From Dyadobacter sp. CY312 (GTDB taxonomy: Bacteria > Bacteroidota > Bacteroidia > Cytophagales > Spirosomataceae), in contig NZ_JAJUXG010000029.1 of the NCBI RefSeq assembly GCF_021390535.1, positions 1 through 64,000 of the forward strand: DNA of 64,000 bases, given 5' to 3'. Positions 1 through 8,348 of this stretch are shown here, one piece after another (within the stretch, counting starts at the first letter, position 1; every line of letters starts with the position of its first letter). The notes under the pieces are model-generated. The model was not told the origin of the DNA and did not search any database. It saw only the letters and a list, made by a program, of their open reading frames with translations. The position numbers and the translations under genes were made by a program.

Positions 1-130
1 TCAGAACTCGTTGTAGCGATCGTTTTCGCTACCGTTGTTCCCGATTGGGAGTGCAAAAGTGCAGCCTTTATTTTTAATACGCAAGTACAAGGCAAAAGTA
101 TTTTTAACTTTTTTTTAAATTAATTTTCAA
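1..130 (-). promoter_or_regulatory. Leftward promoter and leader of a gene outside the window
   Basis: Read leftward, an A/T-rich tract (101-130) precedes TACTTTTG at 100-93, an exact match to the Bacteroidota -7 element TAnnTTTG; a second near match, CACTTTTG, lies at 61-54. A TTG at 130-128 is 27 bp upstream, longer than the usual spacing. Downstream of these boxes is a stem-loop: GTAGCGA (13-19) pairs with TCGCTAC (26-32), and GAAC (4-7) with GTTC (37-40). The A-tract, strong -7 box and structured leader would suit a stable-RNA or ribosomal operon to the left, but that gene is not in the window, so this is inference. Confidence 0.45.
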
Positions 131-450
131 AGTGCTGAAAACCAATAATGTAATGCAGAAAGTTTTTTACAAGTTTTTTTAACCCCATAACTCAACAGCG
201 CTGATTGTGCCGAAAAACGCTGTAAAGACTGCTTCCCGGATTCTAGTCCAGACTGAATCAACAGATCGTGACATCTTATTAGTAGAACATAAATCGATGC
301 ATTCATTTATAATCCCGCCTAAAGCTACATCTCGGCGCTGAATTCCTCCTATTATATATGGTAAAGAGTTTGTCAGGTGCTAAGAAGATAAGGGATGCAC
401 ATTACTTTTAAATCTGTCAAACGAAACACATCAAATAGTTTTTAAATGCA
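131..450. other. Intergenic region with no recognisable gene
   Basis: No reading frame with convincing protein features and no tRNA-like fold is visible between the leftward promoter and the terminator at 451. Composition is ordinary and A/T-rich. Confidence 0.5.
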
Positions 451-485
451 AAAAGCACAGCTCTTGATAGAAACTGTGCTTTTTT
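451..485 (-). terminator. Terminator after the PQQ-propeller gene
   Basis: AAAAGCACAG (451-460) pairs perfectly with CTGTGCTTTT (474-483) around a 13-nt loop. On the minus strand the hairpin follows the stop of the propeller gene by about 18 bp and ends in a T run, as an intrinsic terminator does. Confidence 0.8.
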
Positions 486-501
486 GAGAATGTGTCAATT
501 A

Positions 502-1674
502 TTATTTAGCTCCACTAGTACTAGGAAGAAACACCTTACCCGCCTTAGTAATAACAGTAGGAGAAGACATGTATTCTTTACTATCCGATTTAAATGTCCA
601 TTTGGTAGTTCCGGTTTCTCCATCGAGTGCAAACAACGAGCCATCTGGTTCATTGCAACTTGTATAAACTACATCGTTGACGGCAACTGGTGCATTAAAC
701 CTCGCCTTAAGACTTTTAGATTCAAAAACCCATTTTTCTCTACCCGCAGCTATATCGAACGCCCTTAACGACCACACAGTATTTGAAAATACACTACCAT
801 TGCTCACAATTGGGGATTCTATGGTATAGTTAACAGGAACTTTCCACTTCTCTTTTCCAGACGCCAAGTCAATAGCGTATAAGTAATCCTCGAAACTACC
901 ATGATCCACCCCCAGATAAAGAATACCATTGTTAATAGCCGGCGTGTATTCAAATGATTCCCCTGCTTCAAATATCCATTTTGTCTGTCCTGTTGCGGCA
1001 TTAAGTGAATATAATTTATTTGCGTTTGTTGAAGGAATCAACAGCGCTCCATCTACATAAGCAGGTTTAAGATCATGGCCTACTGGTATGGAAACCGCCC
1101 ATTTTTCTTTGCCTGTTAGCGCATCAACTGCATAGAACTTTCCATTCAAGGTTCCAAAATACACAGTACCTTCAACTACTGTCATTTTTGATATAATTAA
1201 ACCATAATACTTAGCCCATTTTTCTGCGCCAGTATTAGCATCCATAGCATACAACCCGGAATTATCTGCTGCAAACACTGTCTTGTCCGCAACCGTTACA
1301 GCATCAAAGCCTGTAAATTCATTCGGAGTTTTTCTTTCCCATTTTTTTATTCCTGTGGTAGCGTCAATCGCTTGTACAACATCGACTCCCCAAACATAAA
1401 CTATCCCATCACTAACTTCGGGTGCATTTTTTGCTGCATAACTAATTGGAAACTCCCACTTTTTGACACCGGTTTTGGCATCAATGGAATAAAGTTTTCC
1501 GGTGTAAGTCATGTATGCAACCCGTTTATAATCGGTAACATAAATACTTTCTGCCTCGTCTTTGACCACCTCAGGTTCTGGCTCTTTTTCTGAATCTTTC
1601 GAACATGAAAGCATACCTATGGTCATTACTGCCAAGGTCAGCTTTAAAATCTTACTGTAAAAATTGATAAGCAT
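502..1674 (-). CDS. PQQ-type beta-propeller lipoprotein (BamB-like)
   Basis: A 390-residue exported lipoprotein: the N-terminal signal peptide ends in a lipobox (MLSC, Cys about residue 24), followed by a short acidic linker. The rest is made of repeats that each carry a 'TGxxKW' signature (for example TGIKKW, TGKEKW, TGTTKW). I count about eight, which fits an eight-bladed PQQ-like propeller such as BamB or quinoprotein dehydrogenases. No catalytic dehydrogenase residues are evident, so a binding or scaffold role at the outer membrane is more likely than enzymatic activity. It is monocistronic with its own terminator. The fold assignment is firm; the partner is unknown. Confidence 0.85.
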   Translation of the reverse strand: MLINFYSKILKLTLAVMTIGMLSCSKDSEKEPEPEVVKDEAESIYVTDYKRVAYMTYTGKLYSIDAKTGVKKWEFPISYAAKNAPEVSDGIVYVWGVDVVQAIDATTGIKKWERKTPNEFTGFDAVTVADKTVFAADNSGLYAMDANTGAEKWAKYYGLIISKMTVVEGTVYFGTLNGKFYAVDALTGKEKWAVSIPVGHDLKPAYVDGALLIPSTNANKLYSLNAATGQTKWIFEAGESFEYTPAINNGILYLGVDHGSFEDYLYAIDLASGKEKWKVPVNYTIESPIVSNGSVFSNTVWSLRAFDIAAGREKWVFESKSLKARFNAPVAVNDVVYTSCNEPDGSLFALDGETGTTKWTFKSDSKEYMSSPTVITKAGKVFLPSTSGAK

Positions 1675-1807
1675 AATTTGTAGAGGGTAAAATGGTTTTG
1701 TAACATTTGATACACGATATAGAATTAATACGTATAAAATCGTTTAAGTCACCCAAAACCAAAATTTTTAACCTCCCCTTCCAAATTTTATGGCTCACAA
1801 TCAACAA

Positions 1808-2155
1808 TTACACCCCTTTAAAATACTCAATCACATGCATCTTCAACAATGCTTCCTGTTTTTCGATGCCGCCTTGTGGTAAGGCACGGTTTAGTGTGTA
1901 ATGTGGCCAGCCGTCTTTGTCACGGCGTTCGAAGAGGTAATAGGAAGAAAGGCTCAGGACTTTACATATGCCTATATGCATGAGATCCTGCTTTTGTTCT
2001 TTGGTAAATCGCTTGGCTCCCTGGCCGAGCTCCTGTACACCTATGAGGAACAGGACGCCGTTGAGATCGGCGGGGCGTTTGCCTATTGTGTCTTCCAGGG
2101 ATTGCAGCAGGTGCTCCCATTGTATATCTAGTGGTTGGTCTTCTATATCAATCAT
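1808..2155 (-). CDS. Small conserved-type hypothetical protein
   Basis: A 115-residue soluble protein that I do not recognise. It has no signal peptide or membrane segment. It begins MIDIEDQPLDIQWEHL, is rich in charged and aromatic residues, and has an internal 'LFERRDKDGWPHY' stretch. Its composition looks like a real protein rather than a chance frame, and no better frame overlaps it. It lies between the propeller gene, downstream on the same strand, and a structured intergenic element, divergent from uvrD. No function can be assigned. Confidence 0.65.
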   Translation of the reverse strand: MIDIEDQPLDIQWEHLLQSLEDTIGKRPADLNGVLFLIGVQELGQGAKRFTKEQKQDLMHIGICKVLSLSSYYLFERRDKDGWPHYTLNRALPQGGIEKQEALLKMHVIEYFKGV

Positions 2156-2160
2156 GATTT

Positions 2161-2199
2161 TTAGCGATTGGCTGTTTGGCTTTCGGCTAACAGCTGCAT
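2161..2199. repeat. Copy of a dispersed TTAGC/GGCTGTT-type intergenic sequence
   Basis: This stretch is built from short related words (TTAGCGATTGGCTGTT, then GGCTAACAGCTG). Similar wording recurs between genes at 6541-6575, 28838-28936, 30507-30570, 42727-42745 and 43191-43215. It has no coding value; it may be a degenerate interspersed repeat. Confidence 0.4.
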
Positions 2200-2309
2200 T
2201 ACTTCTATTTTAAAATCTGCTTTTAACAGCATGAAAACTATACGATGTACTTTGGCCATTGGCTGCCGCTTTTGTTTTGTTTTTATTCTTCATCTGGTAA
2301 TACCTCCTT

Positions 2310-2463
2310 ACAAGTCAAACGCTGCGTGAGGGATAGAAACGGAAAGCCCGCAGCGCCGCTTTTCGCGGTGCGAGGACTTGTAGTGAATAGCCCGGCCCGC
2401 AGGGACACGCCCAAATTACAAGCTGCTAACAATAAGTCAAAAGCAGCACTATTGTTTGCTGCT
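2310..2463. ncRNA. Structured element, possible noncoding RNA or repeat relic
   Basis: A GC-rich island in an otherwise A/T-rich gap. ACAAGTC (2310-2316) pairs with GACTTGT (2375-2381), enclosing CGCTGC (2320-2325)/GCAGCG (2350-2355) and CCGC/GCGG (2356-2359, 2365-2368), which gives a three-way-junction fold. Two 24-bp modules, 2328-2351 and 2372-2395, share a GAGG start and an AGCCCG end with about 15 identical positions. A further near-perfect inverted repeat spans 2421-2434 and 2450-2463. Frames are open on both strands here, but neither looks like protein. The strand is undetermined and I can name no family with confidence. Confidence 0.45.
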
Positions 2464-2593
2464 ACATTATATATAGTGTACAAACCAATAAGCCCGGCGG
2501 GGCGTTCTGTGTACCTCCCTTTAAATTTTTGTAAAATAACAAACATCCCATCAGGATATGGCCATTGAGGGAAAAGCATTTGAGGGTTTTTCC

Positions 2594-2601
2594 TAACTTT
2601 G
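2594..2601 (+). promoter_or_regulatory. Promoter -7 element of uvrD
   Basis: TAACTTTG matches TAnnTTTG exactly. A TTG at 2565-2567 is 26 bp upstream, a little far for the -33 element. Transcription would start near 2607, so the helicase must start at ATG 2622, not at an upstream in-frame codon. Confidence 0.5.
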
Positions 2602-2621
2602 GCTTTTGCCCCGAATGTATA

Positions 2622-4913
2622 ATGATAGTAGAAGAGAATAAATCAGAGCGATTGAAAAAGAACGATTATTTATCGACCCTTAATGAGCCGCAACGGGCGG
2701 CAGTGCTGTATGGTGATGGTCCTTTGATGATTATTGCGGGTGCGGGATCCGGGAAAACCAGGGTGCTTACATATAGAATAGCGCATTTGATAGAAAACGG
2801 TGTTGATCCTTTCCGGATTTTGTCGCTGACTTTTACCAACAAGGCTTCGGGAGAGATGCGGCATCGTATTGAAACTACGGTGGGAACAGAGGCTCGGAAT
2901 ATCTGGATGGGTACTTTTCACTCCGTATTTGCCAAGATACTTCGGATAGAAGCGCGCTTTCTGGGTTATACGAGTGATTTTTCTATATATGACACTGACG
3001 ATTCGAAGTCGTTGCTGAGAAGTATTATCAAGGAATACAACCTGGATGATAAGGTATATAAGGCCAATGTGGTTTTTAACAGGATTTCCGGAGCCAAAAA
3101 CCGGCTTATCTCTGCGGACGATTACCTTAAAAATCCGACGATACAGGCGGATGACGATGCTGCTAAAATGAAGGAGATTGGCAGGATATACAAAACATAT
3201 GCAGTGCGCTGTTTTCAGGCGAATGCGATGGACTTTGATGATCTGCTTTTTAATACCAATGTGCTTTTCCGCGATTTCCCGGATGTACTCTATAAGTATC
3301 AGCAGAAATTTCAGCACGTGATGGTGGATGAGTTTCAGGATACGAACGTTTCGCAGTACCTTATTACAAGAAAACTGTCGGCTGTGCACCGCAATATTGT
3401 GGTGGTGGGCGACGACGCGCAAAGTATATATGCTTTCAGGGGTGCCAATATTGAGAACATTCTGAATTTCTCGAAGGATTTTCCTGATGTACAAACTATA
3501 AAACTGGAACAGAATTACCGGTCGACGAGCACAATTGTGAATGCGGCGAATTCGGTAATTGCACGAAATAAATCTCAGCTCGAAAAACATACGTTTACGG
3601 CGAATGATGAAGGTTCGCTGATCGACGTGATTAAGGCGGGGTCTGACAATGAAGAAGGACGGCTAGTTGCTTCGGCGATTCTGGATGAAAAAATGCAGAA
3701 AGCGTTGCGAAATGAAAACTTTGCTATTTTGTATCGTACCAATGCGCAGTCCCGCTCTTTTGAAGAAGCGCTGCGTAAACTGGGAATCAAATACAGGATT
3801 ATTGGCGGGCAGTCGTTTTATCAACGAAAGGAGATTAAAGATCTGTTGGGTTACCTTCGGTTTACAGTTAATCAACGGGATGAGGAAGCCTTTAAGCGGA
3901 TTATAAACTTACCCAAACGTGGAATTGGTGACACAACCGTTGCCCGCATCACAGTAACGGCTTCGGAAAACAATGTGCCGATATGGGAAGTAGTATCCAA
4001 TATTAGCAAATATGCCACCGGCAGAACCTCCACTCCTATTGAGCAATTCGCGACATTGATCAAAAGCTTCAAGATTATGTTTGAAGAAGGAAAAGATGCT
4101 TACGAGGTTGCATCTCACATTGCCAAAGTTTCGGGGATTCTCCGTGAATTGTATGAAGACAAAACCGTAGAAGGTCTTTCCAGATACGAAAACGTGCAGG
4201 AATTGCTGAACGGGATCAAGGAATTTGTAGATAACGAGGAAAATGAAGATAAAACGCTGAGTGCATTCCTGCAATCGGTATCGCTGCTTACCAACGCTGA
4301 CGAACCCGATGACAGTGAGGACCACGACCGCGTGACCATGATGACCATCCACTCTGCAAAGGGTCTGGAATTCAGGAATGTGTTCATCGTGGGGTTGGAA
4401 GAGGATCTTTTCCCAAGCCAGATGATGCTTGAAAGCCGTCAGGATCTGGAAGAAGAAAGAAGATTATTTTATGTGGCGATTACGAGAGCCGAACAAAAGC
4501 TCTCTTTCTCTTATGCAGAAAGCCGGTATCAGTGGGGGCGCCTCAAAATGTGTGAACCGAGCCGTTTCCTGCTGGAAGTTGACCAGAAATATCTAAATAT
4601 CTCCAATGCTTTGCGACGAGACAGTGAGCCTTCAAGCTCGCCTATGTCATTTGTAAGGAACCTGGGGCCAAGAAAACCAACCGAACCGAAACCTGTACTG
4701 GCTGCTGCTGCACATACGCCTACTGGGGATTTTGTACCAAGTGATACGCGTGACCTTGCCGAGGGAGATAAGGTGGAGCATATGAAGTTTGGGTTTGGCA
4801 CGGTTTTGAAAATGGAGGTGAACGGCAATGACAGGAAAGCGACTGTAAAATTTGACAAGGTTGGCGAAAAAACACTTTTACTGAGTTTTGCCAAGTTACG
4901 AATCATAAAATAA
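2622..4913 (+). CDS. uvrD: UvrD/PcrA-type superfamily 1 DNA helicase
   Basis: A 3'-5' helicase of nucleotide excision repair, mismatch repair and fork clearance, acting on DNA in the cytoplasm. The start at 2622 is preferred because the -7 promoter box lies inside the longer frame; it gives 763 residues. Motifs appear in order: Walker A GAGSGKT (about 40-46), VDEFQDT (about 235), GDDAQSIYAFRG (about 263), EQNYRS, TIHSAKGLEF (about 575) and the VAITRAEQ motif VI. The C-terminal 60 residues form a Tudor-like domain (GDKVEHMKFGFGTVL), which in PcrA/UvrD binds RNA polymerase and so links repair to transcription. It is monocistronic. PcrA and UvrD are not cleanly separable in this phylum. Confidence 0.95.
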   Translation: MIVEENKSERLKKNDYLSTLNEPQRAAVLYGDGPLMIIAGAGSGKTRVLTYRIAHLIENGVDPFRILSLTFTNKASGEMRHRIETTVGTEARNIWMGTFHSVFAKILRIEARFLGYTSDFSIYDTDDSKSLLRSIIKEYNLDDKVYKANVVFNRISGAKNRLISADDYLKNPTIQADDDAAKMKEIGRIYKTYAVRCFQANAMDFDDLLFNTNVLFRDFPDVLYKYQQKFQHVMVDEFQDTNVSQYLITRKLSAVHRNIVVVGDDAQSIYAFRGANIENILNFSKDFPDVQTIKLEQNYRSTSTIVNAANSVIARNKSQLEKHTFTANDEGSLIDVIKAGSDNEEGRLVASAILDEKMQKALRNENFAILYRTNAQSRSFEEALRKLGIKYRIIGGQSFYQRKEIKDLLGYLRFTVNQRDEEAFKRIINLPKRGIGDTTVARITVTASENNVPIWEVVSNISKYATGRTSTPIEQFATLIKSFKIMFEEGKDAYEVASHIAKVSGILRELYEDKTVEGLSRYENVQELLNGIKEFVDNEENEDKTLSAFLQSVSLLTNADEPDDSEDHDRVTMMTIHSAKGLEFRNVFIVGLEEDLFPSQMMLESRQDLEEERRLFYVAITRAEQKLSFSYAESRYQWGRLKMCEPSRFLLEVDQKYLNISNALRRDSEPSSSPMSFVRNLGPRKPTEPKPVLAAAAHTPTGDFVPSDTRDLAEGDKVEHMKFGFGTVLKMEVNGNDRKATVKFDKVGEKTLLLSFAKLRIIK

Positions 4914-4970
4914 TTTCTTTATTATAGTTATAGTATGTTTCTTCACAGCTTTATCAATTGTAACTAAAAT

Positions 4971-5032
4971 GCATCCCCGGGACTCTTGGAAACTCCAACA
5001 TTCCCGGGGATGTGTAATTTCTTATTTTTTTA
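4971..5032 (+). terminator. Terminator after uvrD
   Basis: GCATCCCCGGGA (4971-4982) pairs with 5002-5013, with only the outermost pair a G-U. An inner stem TTGGA/TCCAA (4986-4990, 4994-4998) extends it. A T-rich stretch follows. The next gene starts 13 bp later, so this also insulates it. Confidence 0.75.
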
Positions 5033-5044
5033 AACAAACTATCT

Positions 5045-6541
5045 ATGTTTCTTGAAGCAGATCTTACGCGGATAAAAGAGCGTGGCAGTGACCCCACCGT
5101 GGTGGAACAGCAAATAGCATATTTCGTTGATGGCTTTCCGTTCCTGCAACTATCCAAAGCAGCAACTGTTGGCGACGGTATCATCAGCCTGACGGATGAG
5201 CAGATTAAAGAAGTTGTGAGTGAATTTGATAAAAGTGCAGCCGAGGGAGAAATTGCTCTTCTTAAGTTTGTACCTGCTTCTGGTGCCGCAACACGTATGT
5301 TCAAATCTCTTTTTGGCTTTTTGCAGGAAGGTAAAAAGGATAAGTCCGTAGATGAGTTCTTTGCGAGGTTGCGTGAATTTGCTTTTTACGAAGATCTGAA
5401 AACTGCCATGGCAGCCGACGGACAGAATATAGAAACTGCTGACGAAAATACCATAGCCTCCTATTACCTTACCAACAAAGGACTCGGATATGGCGAACTT
5501 CCAAAAGGACTGTTGAAATTTCACAACTATCCGGAACGCTCCCGTACTCCATTGGAAGAACATTTGGTTGAAGGTGCCAGATATGCGAATGCGGGTGGAC
5601 AGGTAAAAATACATTTTACAGTTTCACCGGAGCATCGCGACAAATTTGAAAAACTTGTTGTGGAAGCGCTCCCGGGTTATCAGAGCAAGTTTGGGGTTAA
5701 GTATTTTGTTTCTTTTTCTGAACAGAAAAGCTCCACCGATACCATTGCTGTCAACCTGGACAACACTCCGTTCCGTGAGAAAGACAACAGCATTCTTTTC
5801 AGACCGGCGGGACATGGCGCTCTGTTAGAAAACCTTGCTCAGTTGGATGCTGATGTGATCTTTATTAAAAACATCGATAACGTTGTACCTGATAACATTA
5901 AGGAAGAGACAATCACTTACAAAAAGGCGTTGGCAGGAATTGTTTTGAAATATCAGAAACGCATTTTTGATTACCTCAACCAACTTACTGACTCGACAGA
6001 CGAAACATTATTGGAAGAACTTGACACATTTTTCAAGGAAGAGCTTTGTGTGGTTCCGCCAGCCAGCTTCAAAACCTGGGGTGCCGCAGAGAAAAAAGCA
6101 TATTTTCTTAAAAAACTTGACCGGCCATTGCGTGCGTGCGGTATGGTGAAAAATCAGGGTGAACCTGGTGGCGGACCGTTCTGGGCAGAAAATGCAGATG
6201 GTTCTTCTTCATTGCAAATAGTAGAATCTGCTCAGGTGGATGTAGATGATGCAGAGCAAAACAGTATTTTCAAGAACTCGACACACTTCAATCCGGTAGA
6301 TTTGGTATGTGCTGTGAAAAATAACCTGGGTGAGCTTTATGATCTGAAACAGTTCAGGGATCCACTTACAGGATTTATTACAGGAAAATCAAAAGATGGT
6401 AAAGAACTGAAAGCGCAGGAATTGCCGGGATTGTGGAATGGCGCCATGGCCGACTGGAATACCCTTTTTGTAGAGGTTCCATTGATTACTTTCAACCCTG
6501 TGAAAACAGTAAATGACTTGCTGCGCGAACAGCATCAATAG
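5045..6541 (+). CDS. DUF4301 family protein
   Basis: A 498-residue soluble protein recognised as DUF4301, a family essentially restricted to Bacteroidota. Family hallmarks are 'DGFPFLQLSKAATVGDGI' near residue 30, 'KFVPASGAATRMFK' near residue 80, 'LFRPAGHGALLENL' in the middle and 'NQGEPGGGPFW' in the last third. The glycine-rich PASGAATRM and GEPGGGPFW stretches resemble nucleotide- or sugar-phosphate-binding loops of nucleotidyltransferases, but no reaction is established and I assign none. It is a single gene between two terminators, with no signal peptide or membrane segment. Confidence 0.85.
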   Translation: MFLEADLTRIKERGSDPTVVEQQIAYFVDGFPFLQLSKAATVGDGIISLTDEQIKEVVSEFDKSAAEGEIALLKFVPASGAATRMFKSLFGFLQEGKKDKSVDEFFARLREFAFYEDLKTAMAADGQNIETADENTIASYYLTNKGLGYGELPKGLLKFHNYPERSRTPLEEHLVEGARYANAGGQVKIHFTVSPEHRDKFEKLVVEALPGYQSKFGVKYFVSFSEQKSSTDTIAVNLDNTPFREKDNSILFRPAGHGALLENLAQLDADVIFIKNIDNVVPDNIKEETITYKKALAGIVLKYQKRIFDYLNQLTDSTDETLLEELDTFFKEELCVVPPASFKTWGAAEKKAYFLKKLDRPLRACGMVKNQGEPGGGPFWAENADGSSSLQIVESAQVDVDDAEQNSIFKNSTHFNPVDLVCAVKNNLGELYDLKQFRDPLTGFITGKSKDGKELKAQELPGLWNGAMADWNTLFVEVPLITFNPVKTVNDLLREQHQ

Positions 6542-6575
6542 CTCTTGGCTGTTAGCTTATAGCTATTAGCCTTTT
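6541..6575. repeat. Copy of the TTAGC/GGCTGTT-type intergenic sequence
   Basis: Directly after the DUF4301 stop, the words GGCTGTTAGC, TTATAGC and TATTAGC follow one another. Related words occur in other gaps of this window. Confidence 0.4.
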
Positions 6576-6596
6576 ACTTCTGAAATTACAAGTAAC

Positions 6597-6632
6597 AAAA
6601 AAGGTCGGTTCCATTTCGGTTCCGACCTTTTT
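6597..6632. terminator. Bidirectional terminator between convergent genes
   Basis: AAAAAGGTCGG (6598-6608) and CCGACCTTTTT (6622-6632) form an 11-bp stem. The A and T tails on either side let it serve both DUF4301 and the Lrp-type gene. Confidence 0.85.
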
Positions 6633-6659
6633 AATGTTTTTTAAGCTTCAATATTATTC

Positions 6660-7133
6660 TCAAGGAATTGGCAAAACCTTCGTTTCCTTGAACGTAGAGA
6701 GGATTACCATCGTTTGCGTACTGGCAACTTCTTCAATTTCATTGATTTTTTCCAGCATTAGCTTTTGATAGGTGCTAATATCTTTGGAAATAACCCGTAG
6801 AAGAAAATCTCCTGTGCCTGTAATATGGTGGCATTCTATAATTTCTGGTATTGCATGTACCTTCTCTACAAATGACTCGGTTACTGCTTTTCTGTGTCCA
6901 ACCAAAGATATCTGAACAAAAGTACTTACACCCAAGCCTACTTTATCCGGCTCCAACTGGGCGTGGTAACTTTTAATGATTCCCGACTGTTCCAGTTTTT
7001 TAACCCTTTCCAAAGTTGGAGCAGGTGACAGTCCTATTTCCTTAGATAGTTGAGCGTTGGTTATTTTGGCATTTGTTTGTAAAATCTCCAGTACTTTACG
7101 GTCTATCTGGTCTAATTTTATTATCGACGACAT
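6660..7133 (-). CDS. Lrp/AsnC family transcriptional regulator
   Basis: A 157-residue DNA-binding regulator with an N-terminal winged helix-turn-helix ('LDQIDRKVLEIL...ITNAQLSKEIGLSPAPTLERV') and a C-terminal RAM ligand/oligomerisation domain ('HITGTGDFLLRV'). Members sense amino acids and regulate their metabolism. A longer frame begins at 7175, but a TAGTTTTG promoter box lies across its start, so I take the Met at 7133 (MSSIIKLDQ). Targets cannot be read from the sequence. The dyad in its own promoter suggests autoregulation. Confidence 0.9.
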   Translation of the reverse strand: MSSIIKLDQIDRKVLEILQTNAKITNAQLSKEIGLSPAPTLERVKKLEQSGIIKSYHAQLEPDKVGLGVSTFVQISLVGHRKAVTESFVEKVHAIPEIIECHHITGTGDFLLRVISKDISTYQKLMLEKINEIEEVASTQTMVILSTFKETKVLPIP

Positions 7134-7172
7134 TTTTTGTGACAAGTTTATAGTATAGCCATTAAGGCGCTG

Positions 7173-7200
7173 CAAAACTAATTAGAATCCCGAAGATTCT
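7173..7200 (-). promoter_or_regulatory. Promoter and dyad of the Lrp-type gene
   Basis: TAGTTTTG (7180-7173, minus strand) matches TAnnTTTG. Immediately upstream is the inverted repeat AGAATC-5 nt-GATTCT (7184-7200), placed between the -7 and -33 positions where a repressor would act. Autoregulation by Lrp-type proteins is common; here it is inferred. Confidence 0.5.
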
Positions 7201-7313
7201 GTTAATAATATACTGAAATTTTGTCAAAAAAAAGAATTATCGTAGGTCAAACGAGAATTTAGTATGGAAATATTAGGTTTTAGCCAATTTGTAACCCATT
7301 CATCACACAAAGT

Positions 7314-8255
7314 TTATACTGCGTAGGATTCAATTTTTTGCAAAAAATCCTGATAAGTTACTTTGATTCCCTCTTCCAATTCCATGCTGTGTTTCCAACC
7401 CAGCGCATGTAATTTGCTTACATCCATCAGTTTGCGGGGTGTACCGTCAGGCTTCTCCACATTCCAGTTAATGCGTCCGGTATAACCCACTATACGCTGT
7501 ATCATTTCCGCAAGCTCTTTAATTGTAACGTCATGCCCCACACCCACGTTAAGAAACTCAGGACTGCTGTAATTTTCCATCAGGAAATAACATGCATCGG
7601 CCAGGTCGTCGGCATGTAGAAATTCACGCAAAGGAGATCCGGTGCCCCACAGCTCTACAAATGCTTTATTTTCCTCTTTGGCTTCATGAAACTTACGGAT
7701 CATGGCTGGAAGCACGTGAGACTTATTCAGATCGTAATTGTCGTTTGGTCCGTATAGGTTGGTTGGCATTACAGATATAAAATCACAGCCATATTGACTT
7801 CTGTAAGCTTCACACATTTTTATACCAGCAATTTTCGCAATTGCATAAGGCTCGTTTGTCGATTCCAGCAGGCCGGTTAGCAAAGAATCTTCATGTAAAG
7901 GTTGCGGTGCCAGTTTTGGATAAATGCAGGAAGAACCCAAAAACATTAATTTTTTGACATCATTCCTGTAAGCAGAGTCGATTACGTTATTTTGTATCTG
8001 AAGATTTTCATATAGAAATTCAGCACGATAAATGTTGTTGGCCATGATGCCCCCTACCTTAGCCGCTGCAAGAAAAACATAATCAGGGCGTTCGCTTGCA
8101 AAGAATTCACGTACGGCATCCTGCTCACGTAAATCCAGCTCAGACGATGTACGAACAACAAAATTTGTGTAGCCTTCCTTAACGAGCTTACGATGAATTG
8201 CCGAGCCAACCATTCCTCTGTGTCCGGCAATGTAAATTTTAGCGCTTTTTTCCAC
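7314..8255 (-). CDS. fcl: GDP-L-fucose synthase
   Basis: A 313-residue short-chain dehydrogenase of the extended type. It epimerises and reduces GDP-4-keto-6-deoxymannose to GDP-L-fucose with NADPH, for surface polysaccharide or glycoprotein synthesis. Visible motifs are the Rossmann loop GHRGMVG (about 11-17), '[12 protein letters not shown]', the catalytic Ser region 'GSSCIYP' and YxxxK in 'YAIAKIAG', plus '[12 protein letters not shown]' and '[12 protein letters not shown]', all typical of Fcl/WcaG. Length is normal. The usual partner gmd is not in the window. It is transcribed divergently from the MORN-repeat gene. Confidence 0.95.
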   Translation of the reverse strand: MEKSAKIYIAGHRGMVGSAIHRKLVKEGYTNFVVRTSSELDLREQDAVREFFASERPDYVFLAAAKVGGIMANNIYRAEFLYENLQIQNNVIDSAYRNDVKKLMFLGSSCIYPKLAPQPLHEDSLLTGLLESTNEPYAIAKIAGIKMCEAYRSQYGCDFISVMPTNLYGPNDNYDLNKSHVLPAMIRKFHEAKEENKAFVELWGTGSPLREFLHADDLADACYFLMENYSSPEFLNVGVGHDVTIKELAEMIQRIVGYTGRINWNVEKPDGTPRKLMDVSKLHALGWKHSMELEEGIKVTYQDFLQKIESYAV

Positions 8256-8265
8256 TGTGATTGTC

Positions 8266-8318
8266 TAAATTTGTAGGTTCAAAATCAATAACGTTGAGAC
8301 GAATTCGTTACAAAAGTA
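8266..8318. promoter_or_regulatory. Divergent promoter region between fcl and the MORN-repeat gene
   Basis: TAAATTTG (8266-8273, plus) and TACTTTTG (8318-8311, minus) both match TAnnTTTG and face outward, one for each flanking gene. Neither has a clear TTG at the standard distance. A short TTAC/GTAA dyad flanks the minus-strand box. Confidence 0.45.
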
Positions 8319-8348
8319 ACAATCTTGCGCTTAAGAAAATCTATATAC

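Noticed and set aside
484-768. Plus-strand frame opposite the PQQ-propeller gene
   Set aside because: It lies antisense to repeats of a well supported lipoprotein and has no protein-like features.
2245-2579. Open frames of about 100 residues on both strands
   Set aside because: They overlap each other across a GC-rich structured element, lack protein-like composition, and have no start or partner support; the structure explains the open frames better.
2670-3590. A 306-residue open frame opposite uvrD
   Set aside because: It runs antisense to clear helicase motifs, is rich in His, Ile and Arg as complements of coding DNA often are, and has no family features.
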